From NCBI RefSeq assembly GCF_021401125.1, contig NZ_JACBFQ010000004.1, forward strand, positions 186,001 through 250,000: a stretch of 64,000 nucleotides of DNA. Reading direction: 5' to 3'. The position numbers and the translations under genes are program-made. How positions within the stretch are numbered: the first letter of the stretch is position 1; each line of letters starts with the position of its first letter. Of this stretch, positions 1 through 7,812 are shown in pieces. A model generated the notes under the pieces. That model saw nothing but the letters and a program-made list of their open reading frames with translations. It was not told where the DNA came from and searched no databases. Source of the DNA: Xanthobacter sp. NM-59. Its GTDB lineage: Bacteria; Pseudomonadota; Alphaproteobacteria; Rhizobiales; Xanthobacteraceae.

Positions 1-423
1 GAAGCCCTCAAGATTGGCCAGCAGGATCGGCTTGCGGTGCCGGCCGAGCTGGGCCCAGGTGATCTGCTCGACCAGCTCCTCCAGCGTGCCGACGCCGCCT
101 GGCAGCGCCACGAACGCGTCGGCGCGCTCGAACATGAGCCGTTTGCGCTCATGCATGCCGCCGACTTCGATCATTTCCGCCTCGTGGCGGAAGGCGCGCT
201 CCGCCTTCTTGAGGAAGGTCGGGATGATGCCCGTGACGGCGCCGCCGGCCAGCGCGGCCGCGCTCGCCACATCACCCATCAGCCCCACGCCACCGCCGCC
301 ATAGACGAGTCGGATGCCGTTCTCGGCAAGGATTCTTCCAAACTGTTGCGCCCCCTCCGAGAAGACGGGGGAGCGGCCGCGGGACGATCCGCAATAAACA
401 CAGACGCTTTCAATTTTAGCCAT
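1..423 (-). CDS. LOG-family phosphoribohydrolase (3' end outside window)
   Basis: The first 141 codons of a TIGR00730/LOG (LONELY GUY) family protein run off the left edge. Family members cleave nucleoside 5'-monophosphates, including cytokinin ribotides, to free base and ribose 5-phosphate in the cytoplasm. Visible features are the N-terminal VCVYCGSSRG strand-loop, the glycine-rich YGGGGVGLMG (about residues 41-50) and the diagnostic PGGVGTLEE (108-116), preceded by the conserved ERKRLM helix. The ATG at 423 opens the typical MAKIESVCVYCG start. Older annotations call this family lysine decarboxylase, which is misleading. True substrate unknown; the C-terminus is not visible. Confidence 0.9.
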   Translation of the reverse strand, partial: MAKIESVCVYCGSSRGRSPVFSEGAQQFGRILAENGIRLVYGGGGVGLMGDVASAAALAGGAVTGIIPTFLKKAERAFRHEAEMIEVGGMHERKRLMFERADAFVALPGGVGTLEELVEQITWAQLGRHRKPILLANLEGF

Positions 424-514
424 GGCCCCACTTTAGCACTGTTTTTCGCAGCGTACCCCAGCTTCGCCGCAGGCCGCGACGCCGGCGTGACAGCGGGTCT
501 TGAAAGGGTCATGA

Positions 515-534
515 TCATCGTTTATCGACGATGA
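515..534. promoter_or_regulatory. Candidate ArsR operator, 7+7 inverted repeat
   Basis: TCATCGT and ACGATGA form a perfect inverted repeat with a 6-base spacer, three bases before the proposed ATG of the ArsR gene. Position and symmetry fit an autoregulatory operator that would block the arsR-ABC transcript. The link to this regulator is inferred from location only. Confidence 0.45.
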
Positions 535-537
535 ACG

Positions 538-897
538 ATGAATCCTCCTCCCCTTGTCGCCGCCTGCGCGGATCCCGATCCCGAGGCCCTCGATGGGCTG
601 GCCGAGGGCTTGCGGGCGCTGGCCCATCCAGCGCGCCTCACGGTGCTTCTGCGGCTGGCGCGGGAGAACCGCTGCGTGTGCGGGGAGATCGTGCGCGGGC
701 TGCCATTGGCCCAGTCCACCGTATCGCAGCATCTGAAGGTTCTGGCGGAAGCGGGCCTTATCCGCAGCCGCGCGGAAGGGGCGCGCATCAGCTATTGCCT
801 CGATCGTGAGGCCGTCCTGGCGCTTCGCGCCGAGTTGCAGGCCGTGTTCGATCTCCTGCTCCGTGAGGGAGCGGACGAGCCCACGGCGGAAAGTTAG
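538..897 (+). CDS. ArsR/SmtB-family transcriptional regulator
   Basis: A 119-residue winged-helix repressor of the usual ArsR length. It has the ArsR entry LRALAHPARLTVLLRL (about 25-40), a Cys-X-Cys pair at C46/C48 in the position of the ArsR ELCVCDL metal motif, and the recognition helix STVSQHLKVLAEAGLI. The gene ends 6 bases before the ATM1-type exporter, so the two are very probably co-transcribed, and the regulator likely controls that exporter in response to a thiophilic metal or oxidant. A 7+7 inverted repeat sits just upstream. The ATG at 538 has no clear Shine-Dalgarno, so the exact start is uncertain. The inducer cannot be read from sequence. Confidence 0.85.
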   Translation: MNPPPLVAACADPDPEALDGLAEGLRALAHPARLTVLLRLARENRCVCGEIVRGLPLAQSTVSQHLKVLAEAGLIRSRAEGARISYCLDREAVLALRAELQAVFDLLLREGADEPTAES

Positions 898-903
898 GTT
901 TTC

Positions 904-2883
904 ATGTCTGACGGTTCCAAGGCTGGCGGCGCGGGCCTCGCCGCGCCCGCCCCGCGCGCTTCCGGCGCGGCGGGCGAGCGCATGTTCGGCACCCTATCGC
1001 GCCTGTGGCCTTATCTGTGGCCACGGGATCGGGCCGACCTGCGCACCCGGGTCATCATCACCATGGTGCTGCTGTTCGGCTCGAAGGGCGCCACCATGGT
1101 GGTGCCCTTCGTGTTCAAATGGGCGACCGACGCTTTGACGTCCGAGGTGAATGGCGAGCCCACCCCCTCCGGCTGGGCCTATGTGCTTGCGGCGCCCGTC
1201 GCCTTGACCCTGGCCTACGGACTGGCGCGCATCGTCATGGCGGCCATCACCCAGCTGCGCGACGGCATCTTCGCCAAGGTGGCGCTGAATGCGGTTCGAA
1301 AGCTGGCCATCGAGACCTTCCAGCATATGCATGATCTGTCGCTGCGCTTCCATCTGGAGCGCAAGACGGGCGGCTTGACGCGTGTTCTGGAACGGGCCCG
1401 CAATGGCATCGAGACCATCGTGCGCATGGCGGTGCTCCAGCTTGCGCCCACCATCGTCGAGCTGGTGATGGTGCTGGGCGTGCTGCTGTTCGCGTTCGAC
1501 TGGCGTTACGTCGTGGTGGTGGCGCTCACCATCGCCGCTTATGGCATCTTCACCTATCGCGCCAGCGAATGGCGTCTGGCCATTCGCAAGGAAATGAATG
1601 ACAGCGACACCGAGGCCAACACCAAGGCCGTGGATAGCCTGCTGAACTACGAAACGGTCAAGTATTTTGGTGCCGAGCGGTGGGAAAATGCCCGCTACGA
1701 TCGCTCCATGGCGCGCTATGAGAAGGCGACGATCCACACTTACACGTCTCTGGCCTGGCTTAATGCCGGGCAGGCTGTCATTTACTCGGTCGGCCTTGCC
1801 GTCATCATGGTGATGTGCGTGTTCGACATCCGTGCCGGACGGCAGACGGTGGGCTCCTTCGTCATGATCAATGTCATGATGCTGCAGCTTTACGTGCCGC
1901 TGAATTTCCTCGGCTTCATCTATCGCGAGATCAAGCAGGCCCTGCTCGATATCGAGGCGATGTTCGCCGTTCTGGCGCGCGATCCGGAGATCAAGGACAA
2001 GGCGGGCGCGGCCGATCTGGTGGTGCGCGGCGGCACTGTGCGGTTTGAGGACGTGCGCTTTTCCTATGAAGGCAATCGCGAGATCCTCAAGGGCGTCTCG
2101 TTCGAGGTGCCGGCGGGCCGCACGCTCGCCATCGTGGGTTCCTCGGGCGCGGGCAAGAGCACGCTGTCGCGCCTGCTGTTCCGCTTTTACGACATTTCCT
2201 CCGGCCGCATCCTCATCGATGGGCAGGATATCCGCGACGTGACCCAATCGTCGTTGCGGGCTGCCATCGGCATGGTCCCGCAGGATACGGTGCTGTTCAA
2301 CGACACCATCGCCTACAACATCCGCTATGGCCGCCAGGATGCATCCGAGGGCGAGGTGGAGGAAGCGGCGCGGCTGGCCCGCATCGACGGCTTCATCCGC
2401 TCCACTCCCAAGGGCTACAAGACCGAGGTGGGCGAGCGCGGCCTGAAGCTCTCCGGCGGCGAGAAGCAGCGTGTGGCCATCGCCCGCACCTTGCTGAAGG
2501 CGCCGCCCATCCTGGTGCTGGACGAGGCGACCTCCGCCCTCGACAGCCACACCGAGCGCGATATCCAGGAAGCCCTCGACAAGGTGTCGGAAGGGCGCAC
2601 CACGCTCGTCATCGCCCACCGCCTGTCCACCATCGTTGGGGCGGACGAGATCCTGGTGATGGCCGACGGGCAGGTGGCCGAGCGCGGTAGCCATGCGGCT
2701 TTGTTGGCGCGCGGCGGGCTCTATGCCGATCTCTGGCATCGCCAGCAGCAGGCGGAGGAGGCGGCGGCTTCCACCGCCGCCGCGGGCGCCGAAGGCGAAG
2801 GGCAGCAAGCCAGTCTCGATCCCGCCCAGCTCGAGGATGCCGCAGACGACTACCAGGACAACGCTTCCCGGGCCGTGGGCTGA
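904..2883 (+). CDS. ATM1-type half-size ABC exporter
   Basis: A 659-residue fused membrane-ATPase ABC exporter of the Atm1/HMT1 class. Bacterial members export glutathione conjugates and glutathione-metal complexes; the mitochondrial homologue serves iron-sulfur biogenesis. An N-terminal membrane domain with about six spans (residues 45-350) precedes the nucleotide-binding domain: Walker A GSSGAGKST (Lys418), signature LSGGEKQ (from 516), Walker B LVLDEA (D540/E541) and the H-loop in VIAHRLST. The tail beyond residue 610 is Ala/Glu-rich and low complexity. Co-transcription with the preceding ArsR gene suggests metal- or stress-induced detoxification rather than constitutive Fe-S export. It probably works as a homodimer. 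Confidence 0.9.
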   Translation: MSDGSKAGGAGLAAPAPRASGAAGERMFGTLSRLWPYLWPRDRADLRTRVIITMVLLFGSKGATMVVPFVFKWATDALTSEVNGEPTPSGWAYVLAAPVALTLAYGLARIVMAAITQLRDGIFAKVALNAVRKLAIETFQHMHDLSLRFHLERKTGGLTRVLERARNGIETIVRMAVLQLAPTIVELVMVLGVLLFAFDWRYVVVVALTIAAYGIFTYRASEWRLAIRKEMNDSDTEANTKAVDSLLNYETVKYFGAERWENARYDRSMARYEKATIHTYTSLAWLNAGQAVIYSVGLAVIMVMCVFDIRAGRQTVGSFVMINVMMLQLYVPLNFLGFIYREIKQALLDIEAMFAVLARDPEIKDKAGAADLVVRGGTVRFEDVRFSYEGNREILKGVSFEVPAGRTLAIVGSSGAGKSTLSRLLFRFYDISSGRILIDGQDIRDVTQSSLRAAIGMVPQDTVLFNDTIAYNIRYGRQDASEGEVEEAARLARIDGFIRSTPKGYKTEVGERGLKLSGGEKQRVAIARTLLKAPPILVLDEATSALDSHTERDIQEALDKVSEGRTTLVIAHRLSTIVGADEILVMADGQVAERGSHAALLARGGLYADLWHRQQQAEEAAASTAAAGAEGEGQQASLDPAQLEDAADDYQDNASRAVG

Positions 2884-2919
2884 GCGCACGGGACAACCGG
2901 CGCCGATTCCGACGCATTG

Positions 2920-2942
2920 GCCCCTGTGCACGACACAGGGGC
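2920..2942. terminator. Hairpin between convergent genes
   Basis: GCCCCTGTG, a 5-base loop and CACAGGGGC form a perfect 9-bp stem followed by GTTTCC on the plus strand. It lies between the ABC exporter and the convergent secreted-protein gene, so it could end both transcripts, though the U tract is poor. Confidence 0.65.
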
Positions 2943-2985
2943 GTTTCCGGCCCAACCGGCGCCGCAGGTTGCCCGCACCGACGGA

Positions 2986-3375
2986 TTAAGGCCGGGCGAC
3001 GCTCCACGCGCCGTCGAGCAATCCGTCTCCCATGGCCTCGCCGGGCTTCTGGTCCTTGGCGAAATGATACAGGGGCTTGCCCTTATAGGCCCATTGCATG
3101 GTGCCGTCGTCGCGGGTGACGAGGGTCCAGGCGCCCATGGCCTTGGCATCCATGCCGGCTTTCAGCGGCGGCCAATTCTTGGCGCAGGCCGCGGCGCAGG
3201 CGGATTTGCCTGGCGCATCCTTGGCGAAGACGTAAAGGGTCATGCCCGAGGCATCCACCAGGGCATTGCCCTTCGGGGTTTCCATGATCATTGCAGGTTC
3301 GGCCGCCAGGGCGGGGCCAATGGCGAGAAGACCCAGGCACACGGCGGTAGCAGGGGCAAGAAGCGATCGGCCCAT
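2986..3375 (-). CDS. Small secreted protein of the COG4315 type
   Basis: A 129-residue exported protein with a clear signal peptide (MGRSLLAPATAVCLGLLAIG, cleavage near ALAA) followed by two copies of the 'secreted repeat of unknown function' (PF03640-like): DASGMTLYVFAKD...CAAACAKNWPPL and a second with GKPLYHFAKD. The start at 3375 is chosen because AGGAGG lies at ideal distance; upstream in-frame codons have no such site. Function is unknown. Members are small periplasmic or lipoprotein-like proteins; this one lacks an obvious lipobox. Confidence 0.8.
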   Translation of the reverse strand: MGRSLLAPATAVCLGLLAIGPALAAEPAMIMETPKGNALVDASGMTLYVFAKDAPGKSACAAACAKNWPPLKAGMDAKAMGAWTLVTRDDGTMQWAYKGKPLYHFAKDQKPGEAMGDGLLDGAWSVARP

Positions 3376-3528
3376 GGTCGACCTCCTGACACAATCGCGG
3401 CGGCCGCTCTCGGGAAATCCTTGCGCACCAAGCCGTCGCTTAGAGAGGGCGCATCCGGCCGGTGAACGCTCGCGGGCGCGCCGCGTTCCGTCGAAACCGG
3501 CCATCACGGCCGTGTGAGCGACATTACC

Positions 3529-3559
3529 GAACCGTAATGCCATCGCCAGGGAACCGTAA
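3529..3559. promoter_or_regulatory. Direct repeats GAACCGTAA upstream of degP
   Basis: GAACCGTAA occurs at 3529-3537 and exactly again at 3551-3559, 22 bases apart (two helical turns), about 80-110 bases before the degP start. The first copy is also part of an inverted CATTAC-N6-GTAATG. Tandem sites at 11/22-base spacing are typical of OmpR-family regulators, and one is encoded downstream of degP. Binding is inference. Confidence 0.4.
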
Positions 3560-3636
3560 GGCTCGGACATCTACTTTCACCCTCGAACCTGCCGATGACG
3601 CAGGACACCCGACGCTAAAAAGTGAGATCCGATCGC

Positions 3637-5208
3637 ATGACCCGCTCTGACAAGACCCCCTCCGTGACGAAGCGCCGTCGCCAGGCTCTACTCGCTGGCG
3701 TGTTCGGCCTCGCGGTCGCCGGCATGGTGGCTGGTGAGTTCCTGCCGGGCACTGCGACTCCCGCTTACGCGCAGATCACCACCAGCCAGCCGGCTGGGAC
3801 CTTCTCCTTCGCCGACATCGTCGAGAAGGTGTCGCCTGCGGTCGTGTCCGTGAAGGTGAAGAAGGATGTGGGCGACCAAGTCGCTTCCAATGACGGCGAG
3901 GGCCTTGGCAGCGGCAACATTCCGCCCCAGATCGAGCAGTTCATGAAGCGCTTCGGCTTCGGTGAGGGCCGTGGCCCGATGGGTCCCATGGGCCCCAACG
4001 GTCCGATGGGGCCGCGCGGCCATCGCGGCCCGGGCGGTGAGCGCCCCGTGGTTGGCCAGGGCTCCGGATTCATCATCTCTGCCGACGGCTATGTGGTGAC
4101 CAACAACCACGTGGTGGACGGCGCCGACGAGGTGGATGTGACCACCACCGACGGCAAGGAGCACGTGGCCAAGGTGATCGGCACCGATCCGCGCACCGAC
4201 GTCGCCCTTCTGAAGATCCAGGATGCCAAGGACCTGCCCTGGGTGAAGCTGGCCGACAGCGCCCCGCGCGTGGGTGACTGGGTGATGGCGGTCGGCAATC
4301 CGTTCGGCCTCGGCGGCACGGTGACTGCGGGCATCGTCTCGGCTCGCGGCCGCGACATCGGCTCGGGTCCCTATGACGACTTCATTCAGATCGACGCCCC
4401 CATCAACCGGGGCAATTCCGGCGGTCCGACCTTCTCGCTGAACGGTGAGGTGATCGGCATGAATACCGCCATCGTCTCCCCCTCGGGCGGCAATGTGGGC
4501 ATCGCCTTCGCCATTCCCTCCGAGACCGTGAAGACGGTGGTGAACCAGCTCCGCGAGAACGGCTCGGTGGCGCGCGGCTATATCGGCGTGCAGATCCAGC
4601 CGGTAACCGAGGATCTCGCCTCCGGTCTCGGCATCAAGGAGACCGAGGGCGCGCTGGTGGCCCAGGTTCAGCCCAACACCCCCGGCGCCAAGGCGGGGCT
4701 GAAGGCGGGCGACGTGATCGTCAAGCTCAACAACGAGCCGATCAAGGACGCCCGTGAGCTCACCCGCAAGGTGGGCATGCTGAAGCCGGGCACCGAGGTG
4801 CAGCTCGCGGTGATCCGCGATGCCAAGCCCATCACCGTGGCGGTGAAGCTGGACCAGCTGCCCAACGACCAGGTGGCCCGCGCCGAGCAGGCGGATGAGG
4901 ATGCGGGCGCCAAGGGCCTGCCGCGCCTCGGCCTGCAGCTCGCCCCGGCCAAGGGTGTGGACGGTGCCGGCAGTGAAGGTGTGGTCGTCACCGGCGTGGA
5001 CCCCAACGGCCCCGCCGCCGCCCGCGGCTTCCGCACCGGCGACGTGATCCTGAAGGTGGGTGACAAGGCTGTTTCCAGCCCCAAGGATGTGCGCGACGGG
5101 CTCGCCGCCGCCAAGGCTGAGAACCGCAAGGCGGTGCTCATGCAGGTGAAGAACGAGCAGGGCGTGCGCTTCGTCGCCATCACCCTCGACAGCAAGGCCA
5201 AGGGCTGA
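3637..5208 (+). CDS. degP: DegP/HtrA-family periplasmic serine protease (Do)
   Basis: Periplasmic quality-control protease and chaperone, 523 residues from ATG 3637 (a GTG at 3622 would add five). A basic N-terminus and hydrophobic stretch ending near AYAQ form the signal peptide. The trypsin-like catalytic triad is visible: His158 in TNNHVVDG, Asp188 in RTDVALLK and Ser261 in GNSGGP, followed by two PDZ domains (about 320-410 and 435-515). Between residues 105 and 135 a collagen-like run of Gly-X-Y triplets rich in GPM/GPR precedes the protease domain, unusual for this family. A two-component pair lies downstream after a terminator and may regulate it, as CpxRA does in E. coli. Confidence 0.92.
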   Translation: MTRSDKTPSVTKRRRQALLAGVFGLAVAGMVAGEFLPGTATPAYAQITTSQPAGTFSFADIVEKVSPAVVSVKVKKDVGDQVASNDGEGLGSGNIPPQIEQFMKRFGFGEGRGPMGPMGPNGPMGPRGHRGPGGERPVVGQGSGFIISADGYVVTNNHVVDGADEVDVTTTDGKEHVAKVIGTDPRTDVALLKIQDAKDLPWVKLADSAPRVGDWVMAVGNPFGLGGTVTAGIVSARGRDIGSGPYDDFIQIDAPINRGNSGGPTFSLNGEVIGMNTAIVSPSGGNVGIAFAIPSETVKTVVNQLRENGSVARGYIGVQIQPVTEDLASGLGIKETEGALVAQVQPNTPGAKAGLKAGDVIVKLNNEPIKDARELTRKVGMLKPGTEVQLAVIRDAKPITVAVKLDQLPNDQVARAEQADEDAGAKGLPRLGLQLAPAKGVDGAGSEGVVVTGVDPNGPAAARGFRTGDVILKVGDKAVSSPKDVRDGLAAAKAENRKAVLMQVKNEQGVRFVAITLDSKAKG

Positions 5209-5243
5209 GGAAAGGCCTGGGGCTGATCAACATCAAGAAGTTC

Positions 5244-5267
5244 CCGGGCTGATCCCAAACAGCCCGG
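5244..5267 (+). terminator. Hairpin just after degP
   Basis: CCGGGCTG, an 8-base loop and CAGCCCGG give a perfect stem 36 bases after the degP stop. There is no U tract, so it may protect the 3' end or support the stronger terminator further on. Confidence 0.4.
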
Positions 5268-5377
5268 CCAGTGCCGATCGGCGGGGTTCGCCCCCTACCC
5301 CTCGCCCCGCCGATCGGACCGTTTCCGGTGCCGTGCCCGACGATCCCCGTCGCCCCCACCGTCGGCCGGAACCGCAA

Positions 5378-5417
5378 GCGCGGGAAGCTCCAGAGGGCTT
5401 CCCGCGCTTTTCTTTTT
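5378..5417 (+). terminator. Strong intrinsic terminator
   Basis: GCGCGGGAAGC and GCTTCCCGCGC form an 11-bp stem with an 8-base loop, followed directly by TTTTCTTTTT. It separates degP from the downstream two-component operon. Confidence 0.9.
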
Positions 5418-5490
5418 GCGCACGTGCCCTGCGCCTCTCGCGGCCCGCCTTTGGCCGGTCCCCTTTCGCTCGAAATCGCTTTAGAGTGGC

Positions 5491-6207
5491 ATGAACGCGA
5501 ATCTCGATCTGGATACCCTCACCGCCATGCGCCTCCTCCTTGTCGAGGACGACCGCGACGCCGCCGAATATCTCCGCAAGGCCTTCCGCGAGGCCGGCCA
5601 CGTGGTGGACCATGCCGCCGACGGGGAAGAGGGGCTCGCCCTTGCCCTCGCCGACAAATACGACGTGCTTGTGGTGGACCGCATGCTGCCGCTGCGCGAT
5701 GGCTTGTCGCTGGTCGCGGAGCTGCGCGGGCGCGGCCATGCCACCCCCGTGCTCATCCTGTCCGCCCTCGGCCAGGTGGATGACCGGGTGCAGGGTCTCA
5801 GGGCCGGTGGCGACGATTATCTTCCCAAGCCCTATGCCTTCACGGAGCTGCTGGCGCGGGTGGAGGCGCTCGCCCGGCGCGGCGGACCGCAGGCCACTGA
5901 CACCCTCTACAAGGTGGCGGACCTGGAGCTGGACCGCCTGGCCCACCGGGTGACGCGGGGCGGCAAGGAAATTCCCCTGCAGCCGCGGGAGTTCCGCCTG
6001 CTGGAATATCTCATGCGCCATGCCGGACAGGTGGTGACCCGCACCATGCTGTTGGAAAATGTGTGGGACTATCATTTCGACCCGCAGACCAACGTCATCG
6101 ACGTGCATGTGTCGCGGCTGCGCTCCAAGGTGGATAAGGGCTTCGAGGTGCCGCTGATCCACACCGTGCGCGGAGCCGGCTACATGGTGCGGGCGGGGCT
6201 GGCGTGA
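5491..6207 (+). CDS. OmpR/PhoB-family response regulator
   Basis: A 238-residue two-domain regulator. The receiver begins at RLLLVEDDRD, with phospho-acceptor Asp63 in VVDRMLPLRDG and the conserved Lys in PKPYAF. The C-terminal winged helix shows LQPREFRLLEYLM, TNVIDVHVSRLRSKV and a VRGAGYM end. A second ATG at 5527, right before the receiver, is an equally credible start. The stop overlaps the GTG start of the sensor kinase (GTGA), so the pair is translationally coupled. The kind of signal cannot be told; a role in envelope stress is suggested only by degP next door. Confidence 0.92.
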   Translation: MNANLDLDTLTAMRLLLVEDDRDAAEYLRKAFREAGHVVDHAADGEEGLALALADKYDVLVVDRMLPLRDGLSLVAELRGRGHATPVLILSALGQVDDRVQGLRAGGDDYLPKPYAFTELLARVEALARRGGPQATDTLYKVADLELDRLAHRVTRGGKEIPLQPREFRLLEYLMRHAGQVVTRTMLLENVWDYHFDPQTNVIDVHVSRLRSKVDKGFEVPLIHTVRGAGYMVRAGLA

Positions 6208-7694
6208 CAAGCGCGCCGCGCGTGCCCCTGGGGCGGGAGATCGCGGGGGCGGCCGTGCGCGTCTTCGGGCAGCTTTCGCGCCTGGTGCGCACCACCGCCT
6301 TCAAGCTGCTGGCGGCCTATCTCGCCGTGTTCGCCGTGTTCGCGGTCTCGGTCATCGGCTACACGGCGTGGCACACCCGCGAGCTCATCCAGAACCAGGT
6401 GGCCGACGATCTCGACCGCGAGGTCCGCTATCTGGCGGACCAGTACCGCGTCGGTGGTATCCAGCGGCTGGTCTATGTGATCGACCGGCGTTCCCGCCGG
6501 CCCGGCTCGTCCATTTACATGCTGGCGAATTTCCAGGGCGAGGTGCTCGCCGCCAACGTGTCGGACCTGTCGCTGGGCCTGCTGGATGCGGCGGGCACGC
6601 GCTTCACAACCTATAATCGGCAGGATGACGGCGGCGCCAGCCGCAGCCATGTGGCGTTCGTGCAGGTGTTCATATTGCCGGGCGGCTATCGCCTGCTGGT
6701 GGGGCGTGACATCGAAGAGCGTGACACGCTGCGCGATCTCGTGGCCCGGCCGGCGCAATGGGCTGTGGTGCTCATCGTGGTGCTGGGGCTGGCCGGCGGC
6801 GTGTTCGTGACGCGGCGCGTGCTGAAGCGCATCGATGCCATGACCGCCACCACCGAGACCATCATGGCCGGCGACCTTTCCGGCCGGCTGGCCCTGACCG
6901 GAACCGGCGACGAGTTCGACCGGCTGGCCCATTCCCTCAATGTCATGCTGGAGCGCATAGAGGCCCTCATGCAGGGTCTGAAGGAGGTGTCCGACAATAT
7001 CGCCCACGATCTGAAGACGCCGCTGACCCGCCTGCGCAACCGCGCGGAGGAGGCCCTGCGCACCGCGCGCGGCGAGGAGGAATGGCGGGCCGCGCTGGAG
7101 ACCACCATTGAGGAGAGTGACGGCCTCATCCGAACTTTCAACGCGCTGCTGATGATCGCTCGCGCGGAGGCCGGGCAGGCGCGCGACAACATGACCGACG
7201 TGGACCTGGCGGATATCGCCGAGAACGTCTCCGAACTCTATGACCCCCTGGCGGACGAGCAGGGGCTCGACCTGACGGTGACGCTGGAGCCGGTTTTCGT
7301 GCATGGCGTGCGCGAGCTGCTGGCGCAGGCGCTTTCCAATCTCCTCGACAATGCCATCAAATACGGCCGCCCGCCCGAAGGGGAGCGCGGGCGCATCGAG
7401 GTCAGCCTCAAGCGCGATGGGGGGCATGCGGTGCTGACCGTCGCCGATTCAGGCCCAGGCATCTCGGCTGCGGACCGCGAGCGGGTGGTGGAGCGCTTCG
7501 TTCGGCTGGAAGCAAGCCGCACCCGGCCGGGTTCCGGGCTAGGCCTGTCGCTGGTGGCCGCCGTGGCGCGGCTGCATGGAGGCGAACTTTCCTTTGCCGA
7601 CAATGCGCCCGGCCTTGTCGCCAGCCTGCGTCTTCCGGCCAAGGTGGTGCGGGATGGCGCGAGTGCAACCGCGGATCTGGCCAGCCGACGTTAA
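6204..7694 (+). CDS. Two-component sensor histidine kinase
   Basis: A 496-residue membrane kinase partnered with the preceding regulator. A first membrane span (about 32-55), a periplasmic region of some 130 residues, a second span around VVLIVVLGLAGGVFV, a HAMP linker, then the HisKA dimerisation helix with phospho-acceptor His268 in IAHDLKTPLTR. The ATPase domain shows the N box (NLLDNAIKYG, about 379-388), G1 DSGPGIS and G2 GSGLGLSLV. The start is GTG at 6204 inside the preceding stop. The periplasmic domain has no motif I recognise, so the ligand is unknown. Confidence 0.92.
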   Translation: MTSAPRVPLGREIAGAAVRVFGQLSRLVRTTAFKLLAAYLAVFAVFAVSVIGYTAWHTRELIQNQVADDLDREVRYLADQYRVGGIQRLVYVIDRRSRRPGSSIYMLANFQGEVLAANVSDLSLGLLDAAGTRFTTYNRQDDGGASRSHVAFVQVFILPGGYRLLVGRDIEERDTLRDLVARPAQWAVVLIVVLGLAGGVFVTRRVLKRIDAMTATTETIMAGDLSGRLALTGTGDEFDRLAHSLNVMLERIEALMQGLKEVSDNIAHDLKTPLTRLRNRAEEALRTARGEEEWRAALETTIEESDGLIRTFNALLMIARAEAGQARDNMTDVDLADIAENVSELYDPLADEQGLDLTVTLEPVFVHGVRELLAQALSNLLDNAIKYGRPPEGERGRIEVSLKRDGGHAVLTVADSGPGISAADRERVVERFVRLEASRTRPGSGLGLSLVAAVARLHGGELSFADNAPGLVASLRLPAKVVRDGASATADLASRR

Positions 7695-7812
7695 CCCCGG
7701 TGAGGCACAAAGGCGGGGCGAGGCGACCGAATCGGCGGGCACGCCTCAGAATCGGTCTCACTGTCATCTGAGGGGTTGCACATTGTGCGCTCCCGTGCCT
7801 TTAGGTCAGTCC

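Noticed and set aside
994-2955. Long antisense frame over the ATM1 gene
   Set aside because: High GC keeps the reverse frame open. The sense product has every ABC motif; the reverse has none.
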